A stretch of 64,000 bases of DNA from NCBI GenBank assembly GCA_015233565.1, contig JADFXM010000031.1, positions 23,786 to 87,785 on the forward strand, written 5' to 3'. This document shows positions 46,577 through 54,123 of this stretch, piece after piece (the first letter of the stretch is position 1; each line of letters begins with the position of its first letter). The position numbers and the translations under genes are program-made. The stretch is from Candidatus Rifleibacteriota bacterium. Its GTDB lineage: Bacteria; Muiribacteriota; Ozemobacteria; Ozemobacterales; Ozemobacteraceae. The notes beneath the pieces are model-generated. The model did not search any database. It was not told the origin of the DNA and saw nothing but the letters and a program-made list of their open reading frames with translations.

Positions 46577-46591
46577 TAAGCGGACCGCTTA
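46577..46591. repeat. Short palindrome TAAGCGG-A-CCGCTTA
   Basis: A seven-base inverted repeat also present, enlarged to 11 base pairs, after glgE at 12700-12726. Confidence 0.45.
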
Positions 46592-46696
46592 TCTTAAATT
46601 CAGAAAATAAAATTGTGGGTATGTGCATAGGCTTCAGAATTTGCTTTTATTGGAAAAATTGAACGCGGATATTTTGTGAACTGTTTAAAATTATTA

Positions 46697-46719
46697 ATTG
46701 TGTTTAAAAAATGCACAAT
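46697..46719 (+). promoter_or_regulatory. Inverted repeat upstream of the sigma-54 promoter, possible activator site
   Basis: ATTGTG (46697-46702) and CACAAT (46714-46719) form an inverted repeat with an 11-base spacer, centred about 127 bases upstream of the predicted start of the small RNA. This is the usual distance for an enhancer-binding protein site. The function is inferred from position only. Confidence 0.35.
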
Positions 46720-46807
46720 CTAAACCTGATATGCTTGTTTTTTTTGCACGAGAGGCTTTTTTTGTGATGAACATGCCAATTTTTTGCTCAATAGCCCCAA
46801 TAAATAG

Positions 46808-46824
46808 TTGGCATATCTCTTGCG
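46808..46824 (+). promoter_or_regulatory. Sigma-54 promoter of the candidate small RNA
   Basis: TTGGCATATCTCTTGCG matches the sigma-54 consensus TTGGCACR-N4-TTGCW, with GG at 46810-46811 and GC at 46822-46823 exactly ten bases apart. Transcription would start near 46835. Confidence 0.75.
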
Positions 46825-46834
46825 ATATAGGAAA

Positions 46835-46926
46835 TGCCGACTGATTGATGATCTCTCATCTTATCAGTTGTTTTCAATCATTCCTTTCCTTGATTTGACT
46901 GCATGGCTTTCCATGCAGTTTTTTGT
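46835..46926 (+). ncRNA. Candidate Hfq-type small RNA, about 90 nt
   Basis: The predicted transcript runs from the sigma-54 start (about 46835) to an intrinsic terminator. It contains a 5' stem-loop (CTGAT 46841-46845 with ATCAG 46863-46867, and GATGA 46847-46851 with TCATC 46856-46860 around TCTC), a 30-base unpaired linker with ATTCCTTTCCTTG that is complementary to Shine-Dalgarno sequences, and a terminator (ACTGCATGG/CCATGCAGT, 46898-46919) with a U tail. This is the classical layout of an Hfq-dependent regulatory RNA. No gene lies between promoter and terminator. Expression has not been seen; the call rests on structure and on the neighbouring hfq. Confidence 0.65.
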
Positions 46927-46930
46927 TTTT
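46898..46930 (+). terminator. Intrinsic terminator of the small RNA
   Basis: ACTGCATGG and CCATGCAGT pair over nine bases around CTTT, followed by TTTTTTGTTTTT. It follows no coding gene, which is why a non-coding transcript is proposed. Confidence 0.85.
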
Positions 46931-47306
46931 AGCCCTGTTTCTTTGAAAAAGAACCATGACAAACCCACACTTGATTTAATGGTTGCTTAGGCTTCGCTTT
47001 AAGATTGGTTTTTGGCAATTTTATTGAGTCGAAGACTTGTTTTGTGAAAATCGAAATTTATCACTTTTTTGGCCAAAGCTTGCATGTGCTCTGAATAGTG
47101 AATCAGGAATTACCCAATAGGTTCGGAATCTTGATAAATAGATGTTTTCGAAATATTATTTTCGCCAATCTTTTAAAGAATAAAGCTTTGTTAATGGACG
47201 TTTCAAAGAATTTTGATGGGTAATTGCTGATAGTAAATTGATACCATAACATTAGGCCTAAAAATATGTTACACTTCCCCCCGAATTTTTTTAGGAGAAG
47301 GGAAAC
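46931..47306 (+). other. Region upstream of the polysaccharide deacetylase gene
   Basis: About 375 bases with no gene. A near-sigma-54 pattern at 47071-47083 has GG and GC nine bases apart, one short of the rule, so I do not call it. The promoter of the deacetylase gene should lie close to its AGGAGAAGG site at 47293. Confidence 0.4.
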
Positions 47307-48341
47307 ATGTCAAAAGTGAAAAAATTTACCGTTATTTCATTTCTTCTTTTTATCCTCTTTTCATCATCATTAGAAGGAAGTTCGATTCCTTGTCTTTGTT
47401 ATCACCAGGTTAAACCCACTGCAAAGGGAAAATTTGAACTATCCACCCAGATTTTCCGAGAACAATTGAGTCTTTTAAAGAAACGGAATTATCAGACAAT
47501 AAACAGCCAGCAATTTTTGGATTACCTTAATGGTAAAGACATTGGTGTAAAAAAACCGATTGTTTTAACTTTTGATGATGGCTATCTTTCGGTTTTTCAA
47601 CACGCCAGACCTATAATGAAGGAATTTGGTTATATCGGAGTAGCTTGTGTTTATCCCTCATTTATTGGATGCAGCAGTGGAATGAAATGGGAACAATTGA
47701 AAACTTTAGCTTCGGAAGGTTGGTCAATCGAATGTCATTCTTATGATCATTCAAACTTTATTGATACTGTTGATGAACCGGAGACTTCCGGTAGTTTTTT
47801 TTCAAAACAAATCCAATTGGCAAAAAACATTGTTGAGCAGAAAACAGGGAAAAAATCCTTGTTTTTTACTTGGCCCTTTGGTGTATACACTATCAAAGCG
47901 GAAGAATTTGCCAGAAAAGTTGGATTTTCAGGTGCCTTTACCGTTGATGGAGGTGGAAATTATCCGGGCTTAGACCCATTTAGGGTTAAAAGACAGGTTA
48001 TTTACGGAAATGATAATTTGGAAAAATTTCAAATTAAAGTTGAAATGGGTGGATTACCACTTCAGGTTATTAGTCCATTACCCGGACAAATTCTGGATGC
48101 CAAGGAATTGAAAATTTGTGCTAAAGTTCTTGATCAAAACGGAAACGACCCACTTAATTCCATTTGGAACGTAAAAGTAACCGATGGAAAAACGTCTTTT
48201 TCATTTGATAAGGAAAAAAAAGAAATTCGCGCAACGCTTGTGAATTCATTAAAATCCGGAACGCATTTTGTTGATGTTTATTTTAGAGACAAAACATCAG
48301 GAATCACATCTCAAAATGGTTGGTTTTTCATTATAGAATAA
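47307..48341 (+). CDS. Secreted polysaccharide deacetylase
   Basis: 344 residues with a signal peptide (FLLFILFSSSLEGSS). The NodB-homology domain starts at IPCLCYHQV and includes VLTFDDGYLSVF (catalytic and metal Asp, about 86-97), SIECHSYDHSNF (metal His pair) and FTWPFGVYT. The last 90 residues (about 255-344) form a separate beta-rich domain (PLQVISPLPGQILDAKELKICAK). Family members remove acetyl groups from chitin oligomers, poly-GlcNAc or peptidoglycan. The CYHQV opening is most like the PgaB/IcaB group that processes exopolysaccharide. It converges with the next gene with 32 bases between. Confidence 0.9.
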   Translation: MSKVKKFTVISFLLFILFSSSLEGSSIPCLCYHQVKPTAKGKFELSTQIFREQLSLLKKRNYQTINSQQFLDYLNGKDIGVKKPIVLTFDDGYLSVFQHARPIMKEFGYIGVACVYPSFIGCSSGMKWEQLKTLASEGWSIECHSYDHSNFIDTVDEPETSGSFFSKQIQLAKNIVEQKTGKKSLFFTWPFGVYTIKAEEFARKVGFSGAFTVDGGGNYPGLDPFRVKRQVIYGNDNLEKFQIKVEMGGLPLQVISPLPGQILDAKELKICAKVLDQNGNDPLNSIWNVKVTDGKTSFSFDKEKKEIRATLVNSLKSGTHFVDVYFRDKTSGITSQNGWFFIIE

Positions 48342-48373
48342 CATTGTTCATGATCTATAGTGAGGGCTTTTTC

Positions 48374-50434
48374 TCAGTTCTGATTTTGTGTTAAGCGAAG
48401 CTGATTTACTTGAGAATCAGCTTTGTTTGAACTAAGTGAAAAATCAGGTTTGACCAGTGATTTGATTTCAGCAAATATCCCTTTTAATGCGGAAAACGAT
48501 TTTTCGGATACAATTTTAAAAACTTCGCCAGGTTTTGCTTTTTTTACGTGAATAGCTGGTTTAGCTTTTACTGGCTGTTCAAGGGAAGCTTTTTCAATTT
48601 TGGGCTGTTGTATGACTTCGTTTTGAGTTGGAATTGCAGAAGGTTCTTGAGTTTGAGGAATTGGTGAAGTCACTGGTAAGGCTGGTGTCGGAACATTTAG
48701 CGGTTTAGGCAAAGCAACTGAACGAGGTGATTCGTTTTGTTGCGGAGGAAGTTCGGCCGGATATAAAGAAGATGAAGGTGATATGGCTTTTGGAGCCAGA
48801 ACCGGAATGGTTGGAAAACTTTCTTTTTTTATCTGGCTAGGAAGAACAACATTTGAAGCCATAAGCATTCTTTGCCCATTCAGATAATTTTCCAGCCATT
48901 TTTTAATATCGATTTCCGGTGCTGAGTCAGGGCCAAGATTAAAATTGGTTTCCTGATTATATAATCTTTCCAACTGATTTCTTAACTTTTTCTCTTTCTC
49001 ATACATCTTCCTTTTTTGGGAAGTATCATGAGCTGTCAATAACTCATGACCAGACGCTCCCCATCGCAATTCCACCGAATGAAAAGGATCAAAAGACATT
49101 AGAAAGAGTCTCTTTTCGATGTCGTCAAAACTAAGAAACACTTCTTTTTTGGATGAATTGAGGTAGGAGATTTTTAATTTCGGGCTTAATTCATTGTAAA
49201 TTGTTAGGAATTCCTGAGCTAGTTCTTGGGATGATCCTGAATATTGGAGTCTGGACTCTTTTCGCTCTGCCATTCCGATCATCTCAATTGTTTTATTGTA
49301 AAATTCCTGAAATCCTACTTTTAATCTGGCATCTCTGGAGGGTGTGGAAAATTCTTCCCATAACCCTTCGGTTCCGTAGATATTAAAAGGAAGAAAGCCG
49401 GGATGCTCCATTTCAGGAACTCCCTTCTGTACACATATTTCTACAGCTTCGGCACGATATTTCAGATCTTCGTAAAGCTCCTGAATCATTTGTTTAAATT
49501 CTTCCAAGGGATGAATGTCTCCTCCTTTTTGCGAAATCTTCATTCTCACAAAGTCGAAATATGATAGAGGGCCTATATTTCCAATAAGGTACTCATTTTG
49601 ATATTGATCAGATGGGGAGAAATCAGTGAGATTATGGTTTGATAATCGTTCAACTTTTCCACTCTCAGAATAAATTTGAGGACGCCACTTCCGAAAGCCA
49701 CCGCCGTTACTTTCATTTCCTCTTGCAAACTTTGAGCCAAACCAAGGTCTTGATACGGATTTGTCGGGATGAGCATCGATCAATCTTATTCGTCCATCTT
49801 CTGAGACTTGATAAACAATTGCTACATGTCCATTTGGGTCATAATAGATTGTGCCTGGAATTATCGAACCCTGGTCAATTCTAACTGGGTAAGTATCTGA
49901 ATTTTCAACGTCAGGGGCCATTCGGTAATAACCTGAATTAACCAGTTGAACATTCCCAAATACCCCTTGGGGAGTTTGAAAATTATCCTGATCCTTGTAG
50001 CCTGTGGGATGATTCCCTCGGCTGTATCTTTCATCTCCCCCACCACCACTGATACTCGAAATGTAGGAAAACGGGAGTTTTAGCTTATAGGCAACATAAG
50101 CTCTGATTACATATGGTAAATCAGCGCAGTCTGCAAGAAGATTAAACTTTTTGTCTTCTTCAGAGTAAAATGGATTTGAATTGGGATCTCGTATGAATTT
50201 GTTCAGGTTTCCATGCCCCGATTCCCCAAAGCGGCGAACAAAGTCACTGAAATTTTTTTCGTCTTCGTTTGTCCATCTAGTTCCGGAAAGAACCCAGGCT
50301 CCTGCCATCACTATTTGGGGAAGAAAAATAAAAAATAGACCAAAAAAAATCAGCAGGTCAAAAAGCACAGTTTTTCTAAATCGAAAAACCTTTCTTACAA
50401 AAAATACTCTTAATTTTCTAAGTGACCTTTTCAT
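48374..50434 (-). CDS. Membrane-anchored cysteine-hydrolase-like envelope protein
   Basis: 686 residues. An N-terminal basic stretch and a transmembrane segment (about 24-46, LLIFFGLFFIFLPQIVMAGAW) lead into a hydrolase-like domain (about 90-240). LADCADLPYVIRAYVAYKLKLPF gives a possible catalytic Cys 103 and NGHVAIVYQVSEDGRIRLIDAHPD a possible catalytic His 203, in the order seen in NlpC/P60 and CHAP-type amidases. The middle is helical, and the last 150 residues are Pro-rich and charged. It may cut peptidoglycan or another envelope polymer. The fold call rests on two motifs only; family unknown. Confidence 0.6.
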   Translation of the reverse strand: MKRSLRKLRVFFVRKVFRFRKTVLFDLLIFFGLFFIFLPQIVMAGAWVLSGTRWTNEDEKNFSDFVRRFGESGHGNLNKFIRDPNSNPFYSEEDKKFNLLADCADLPYVIRAYVAYKLKLPFSYISSISGGGGDERYSRGNHPTGYKDQDNFQTPQGVFGNVQLVNSGYYRMAPDVENSDTYPVRIDQGSIIPGTIYYDPNGHVAIVYQVSEDGRIRLIDAHPDKSVSRPWFGSKFARGNESNGGGFRKWRPQIYSESGKVERLSNHNLTDFSPSDQYQNEYLIGNIGPLSYFDFVRMKISQKGGDIHPLEEFKQMIQELYEDLKYRAEAVEICVQKGVPEMEHPGFLPFNIYGTEGLWEEFSTPSRDARLKVGFQEFYNKTIEMIGMAERKESRLQYSGSSQELAQEFLTIYNELSPKLKISYLNSSKKEVFLSFDDIEKRLFLMSFDPFHSVELRWGASGHELLTAHDTSQKRKMYEKEKKLRNQLERLYNQETNFNLGPDSAPEIDIKKWLENYLNGQRMLMASNVVLPSQIKKESFPTIPVLAPKAISPSSSLYPAELPPQQNESPRSVALPKPLNVPTPALPVTSPIPQTQEPSAIPTQNEVIQQPKIEKASLEQPVKAKPAIHVKKAKPGEVFKIVSEKSFSALKGIFAEIKSLVKPDFSLSSNKADSQVNQLRLTQNQN

Positions 50435-50809
50435 TTTCTTGTCATGAAATCCATTTTTATTTCCAGGAAAACACCTTTGCGATGAGGTTTTTTCGAAATA
50501 TTCTAGCTTGCCTGTTGAGGACGCTTGCGGAACCTAAAGTCCGCATGCTGATCCTAATGATCAATATTTTTTCTTCCCTCCTTGGGACAAATTGTTTCAT
50601 TTGGTTCGCTTTAATTCTAAACACTTCTTTCTCTTGTTATTGCTGTGCTACCCGTTTTGACTTAAGTTTTCCGCGTAATCGGCTTACTTCAAGTTTTAGT
50701 TTAGAATGAATCAAAGTTTTTTAAGATAAAGGAAATCTTGTTTTTCTCCGAAATATTTAATTGTTATTGGTTACTTAATAAATCATTCCAGAATTAAATT
50801 TGTAAAAAA
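50435..50809. other. Divergent intergenic region
   Basis: 375 bases between a minus-strand gene and a plus-strand gene; a 95-codon frame at 50422 lacks a ribosome site and overlaps the neighbour, so I leave it out. No promoter boxes are clear. Confidence 0.4.
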
Positions 50810-51889
50810 ATGATTTGGAGGAATAAAGTTCTGAAACTATTGCAGAGAAAGAAGCAAGGTTACAGTAAATTGGATAATTCTGAGGGTTTTGATAAATTCA
50901 GGAAGAAATTTTCCACGAAACTATTTCTGGATCAGAAAAGGACAGTCCTTTTGTTCTTTTCTGTTTTTTTCATTTTTGGAAATCTCTTGTCTGCCTCTGA
51001 TGGGCTTTTCGTCTCAGTTCCAAATCCAGCATTATGCTGTGCATTGAATTTTAAAAATATTTCCAACCTGCTGTCTTCCAAGCCTTCATTTCAGGATTCC
51101 CAAAACATTACCTCCTCTGAAACCCAAATAATTTCTGAAAAAATTCTTCACTTTTTAAAGGAAATGAATTTCCTTCCGGAATCCATGTTTTTTTATTACC
51201 AACCTCCAGTGGATTTTCTTGTTAATGTTGGTGGCGAAATCGATGTCGATCGATGGCGTGCACTTTTTAAAGAAGAGAACATCATTAATCGACGAATCGG
51301 TTTTTCAGTGATTGATTCCAGTCAAAAAGAAAAAAACAATCCAACTGTCCTATTCATCGCTTCCGGTTCTATCCTGATTTATCCAGCAAATCTTGAGGAG
51401 GCGGTTTTGAAGGATTTTTCCGAAAAAAGATGCACTCTTCCTGAAAAATGGGAAACATTTAAAAAAATGGCTTCTCGTAAGCCATTTCTAGCCTTAGAAG
51501 CAAACTTGGAATTACTTTTCGAAAAATTGACTCCGGGGGTGTTAAAAAATCTTGAGTTGATCGAACCTTGGAGCGAATTGGCTTTGGTCCGGATCATAAT
51601 GGAGAAGGATTTTTTTAAAGCTCAGTTCTTTTCAAATCGTGAAGACTTTATTGCAAGAAACAAAGGTTTTGGCGATGAAATAATCAATTTTTTAAAAAAA
51701 GACTTTAAATTTTTTGACAGTTTATCCGCAAATTTTAGTGAAAAATTCTTCGAAAAAGTATCTGTCTCGTATCAGGGAAAAAGCATTTTTCTTAATGGTG
51801 ATGGTTTAGGGGAAATGCTGGAAAAAGCAGAAACTCTTTATTTATCCTTTTTGTCTGAAAAAATATTGGAGTCCTTTCCAAACAATTGA
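50810..51889 (+). CDS. Hypothetical secreted or membrane-anchored protein
   Basis: 359 residues. A basic N-terminus (about 1-42) is followed by one hydrophobic segment (TVLLFFSVFFIFGNLLSASDG), so the rest is probably outside the cytoplasm. The body (KFFDSLSANFSEKFFEKVSVSYQGKSIFLNGDG near the end) has no family I can name; it recalls solenoid-like or DUF3352-type exported proteins only vaguely. The ATG at 50810 has no good ribosome site, while GGAGG lies eight bases into the frame, so the true start may be a little downstream. It is 185 bases before the glycosyltransferase gene. Confidence 0.55.
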   Translation: MIWRNKVLKLLQRKKQGYSKLDNSEGFDKFRKKFSTKLFLDQKRTVLLFFSVFFIFGNLLSASDGLFVSVPNPALCCALNFKNISNLLSSKPSFQDSQNITSSETQIISEKILHFLKEMNFLPESMFFYYQPPVDFLVNVGGEIDVDRWRALFKEENIINRRIGFSVIDSSQKEKNNPTVLFIASGSILIYPANLEEAVLKDFSEKRCTLPEKWETFKKMASRKPFLALEANLELLFEKLTPGVLKNLELIEPWSELALVRIIMEKDFFKAQFFSNREDFIARNKGFGDEIINFLKKDFKFFDSLSANFSEKFFEKVSVSYQGKSIFLNGDGLGEMLEKAETLYLSFLSEKILESFPNN

Positions 51890-51992
51890 CACAGAAACTG
51901 AAAAATCATAAAATCGTTTGTCTCACTTCCTCAATTTAAGAGTTACTGAACTAAACGAAAAATAGTTTTTGTTTCTTTTTTGAACAGTTTTG

Positions 51993-52009
51993 TTGGTACT
52001 GAAATTGCG
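51993..52009 (+). promoter_or_regulatory. Sigma-54 promoter of the glycosyltransferase gene
   Basis: TTGGTACTGAAATTGCG matches the consensus with GG (51995-51996) and GC (52007-52008) ten bases apart. The predicted start is near 52020, 55 bases before the ATG. Confidence 0.65.
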
Positions 52010-52074
52010 TTTGTTGAAATTGTAAAAAAAAGCTAACTTTAGTTGCTAAGACATTCCTTCGAAGGACCATAATA

Positions 52075-53211
52075 ATGATTACTCTTTTTGGCCCTCTTCC
52101 CCCCCCGGTGAATGGTCATACTCTTGCTTTTAAATGCCTTGTCGAAGGATTAAAAGAGGGCTCGGTTGATTATAAACTTGTGGATTACAGCCCAAGACTT
52201 TTTGATGCAAAAAAATCGCAAATTCTTTTTTACCGAATTTTTGAATATTTTTTGATCCTCTTTAAATATTTTCAATACTTGCGCAGAGAAAAGAAACAGG
52301 TTGTTTATATTACATTAAACCAAGCAGTGAATGGAGCTTTAAGAGATCTGATTCTTATCCTGATCGCAAAAATGTTCAATCATAAGGTTGTCGTGCATAT
52401 CCACGGTGGAATGTATGATGAGATTTTGAAAAAAATTCCGGGGAGTTTTAGAAAATTATTTCTCAGTGCACTTAAAAAGTGTTCGAAAATCATTGTTCTA
52501 AGTGAAAATTTAAGAAAAATGTTTGATGATTTTCCTGAATTAAAGAAAAAACTGGTGGTTGTAAAGAATGGTTTGCCATTTTGTATAAAAAATCAACAAT
52601 CACAGTATGAAAAAGATATTAACCCGAATGATTGGATTTCTCTATTGTTTCTTTCAAATATGATAGAAACCAAAGGTTGGTTGGAGACCCTTGAAATGGT
52701 GAAAATCCTGGTGAGAGAGAAGGGTTTAAATATTAGAGCGAGGTTTTGTGGCCCTTTCCAAATTATGCCTGGAGATAAGAAATTTAGGAGCGCTATTGAG
52801 GCCAGAGAAGCATTTTTTGAATTTATTAAACAAAACTTTTTGGAAAAGAACGTTGAATATTTTGAGTTTGTTGATGAAGCAAAAAAAATTGAATCCTTGA
52901 TGGGGGCTCAGTTTATGATTTTTCCCTCAAGGTATCCAAATGAAGGGCAACCATTGGTTCTAATCGAAGGTTTGGCATATGGGTGCGTACTTGTTGGCAC
53001 TGATTATAGGGCAATTCCAGACATGATTAGAAATGGTGAAAGCGGAATTTTAACATCTTCTGATCCTGAAAAAATGGCTGAAAGTATTTATTTTTTAGTA
53101 AATAATTCCGATGAATATAGAAGATTGAGTAAAGGTGCGCGAGATTTATTTGTTCGTGAATTTACCAGAGAGAAGTACATAAAAAACATGCTTGAAATTC
53201 TTTTAGATTAA
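52075..53211 (+). CDS. GT4-family glycosyltransferase
   Basis: 378 residues, with GAAGGA before the ATG. The N-terminal MITLFGPLPPPVNGHTLAFKCLVEGL and the C-terminal FPSRYPNEGQPLVLIEGLAYGCVLVGTDYRAIPDMI (the E-x7-E nucleotide-sugar pattern) are typical of GT4 enzymes. It has a membrane-associated look (RIFEYFLILFKYFQYLRREKK). It probably adds a sugar to an exopolysaccharide or lipid-linked glycan. The sigma-54-type promoter upstream suggests it is switched on with other sigma-54 functions. Its acceptor is unknown. Confidence 0.85.
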   Translation: MITLFGPLPPPVNGHTLAFKCLVEGLKEGSVDYKLVDYSPRLFDAKKSQILFYRIFEYFLILFKYFQYLRREKKQVVYITLNQAVNGALRDLILILIAKMFNHKVVVHIHGGMYDEILKKIPGSFRKLFLSALKKCSKIIVLSENLRKMFDDFPELKKKLVVVKNGLPFCIKNQQSQYEKDINPNDWISLLFLSNMIETKGWLETLEMVKILVREKGLNIRARFCGPFQIMPGDKKFRSAIEAREAFFEFIKQNFLEKNVEYFEFVDEAKKIESLMGAQFMIFPSRYPNEGQPLVLIEGLAYGCVLVGTDYRAIPDMIRNGESGILTSSDPEKMAESIYFLVNNSDEYRRLSKGARDLFVREFTREKYIKNMLEILLD

Positions 53212-53249
53212 TGGTAAATTCTGAGCGCCCAAATTTCAAAAGTACATTA

Positions 53250-53300
53250 AAGCGCCAAAAAAAACTAGACTAGAAGCTTGAAAAATCAAGGAAGGCGCTT
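53250..53300 (+). promoter_or_regulatory. Structured leader upstream of the RlpA-like gene
   Basis: AAGCGCC (53250-53256) and GGCGCTT (53294-53300) can enclose an inner hairpin CTTGA-AAAA-TCAAG. The structure lies 38 bases before the ATG. It may be a 5' regulatory fold or end the upstream transcript; there is no T run. Confidence 0.35.
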
Positions 53301-53337
53301 GGGTTTAGAGTAAAAAATAAATCATAAGGTGGTAATT

Positions 53338-53793
53338 ATGCCTAGTAAAAAGTTTGTTCTTATGTTGTTGTTAGTAATTTTTGTAGTTGGCAGTTTATTT
53401 GCTTCCCCGGTTCCTATTAAAAAAGTGATTGGAGATGCTCGCGGTGGCGGAAATTCTCAAATGGTTTATGATCAGCATAAATCTGTTGATGTGCAGATTG
53501 AATTTGGAATTGCTTCTTGGTACCCATGTGGAATGACCCCAGAAACCATCAGGTCTGAAAAATTTAATGTAAAAGATCGTATTTTTCCTGCTGCACACCC
53601 TACCTTACCATTTGGAACCCTTATTAAAGTAATTAATCCCCTCAACTCCAGAAAGATCCTTGCCCGGGTTATTGATAGAGGCCCCTATGTTCGAGGAAGA
53701 ATCATAGATCTCGATCCGGCAGCCGCAAAGGAACTTCAGATTGATGGAGTTTCCAAAATAATTTTGAAGATTTTTCGAAACCAAAGAGGTTAG
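53338..53793 (+). CDS. rlpA: RlpA-like double-psi beta-barrel protein
   Basis: 151 residues from ATG 53338 (AAGGTGG upstream). A signal peptide (FVLMLLLVIFVVGSLFA) precedes FGIASWYPCGMTPETIRSEKFN, HPTLPFGTLIKVINPLNSRKILARVIDRGPYVRGRIIDLDPAAAKEL, which is the RlpA barrel with the conserved ASWY, LPFGT and DRGP motifs. RlpA-type proteins are septal lytic transglycosylases cutting naked peptidoglycan; here there is no SPOR domain and the sequence around the first catalytic acid differs (CGMTPET), so activity is uncertain. It is closed by its own terminator. Confidence 0.85.
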   Translation: MPSKKFVLMLLLVIFVVGSLFASPVPIKKVIGDARGGGNSQMVYDQHKSVDVQIEFGIASWYPCGMTPETIRSEKFNVKDRIFPAAHPTLPFGTLIKVINPLNSRKILARVIDRGPYVRGRIIDLDPAAAKELQIDGVSKIILKIFRNQRG

Positions 53794-53802
53794 TTAATAA
53801 AG

Positions 53803-53831
53803 TTGCTCCCCATCGGAGCAATTTTTTTTGC
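53803..53831 (+). terminator. Intrinsic terminator after the RlpA-like gene
   Basis: TTGCTCC pairs with GGAGCAA around CCATC, followed by eight T. Confidence 0.88.
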
Positions 53832-54123
53832 TTCCTCATTAAGTCGAGGATTTTCAATTGCAAGGGAAGGAGTGCTATCTGACTTTGCTATGTTGTAAGT
53901 GGTAGCATCGCAGTTTCAGGATTAGTGCTTCAATTAGTAAGACTGCTTCGATGGGTTCAATTGCGTTTACTATTGCCCCGCACGAGTGCTTTTGCAAAAA
54001 TGTTATAAGAAAGATGAGTTTGCTCATAAAATTTTAAGATATAATTCAATTTTTGAAGTTTTAACTTTTGAGTATAATAAGAGCATCAGTTGAGTTAAGA
54101 ATAATAATTTAAGAGGTTTAATA

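Noticed and set aside
47071..47083. GGCCAAAGCTTGC as a sigma-54 promoter
   Set aside because: GG and GC are nine bases apart where ten are required.
50422..50709. 95-codon frame in the divergent region
   Set aside because: It overlaps the start of the minus-strand gene, has no ribosome site and a Cys/Phe-rich, implausible product.
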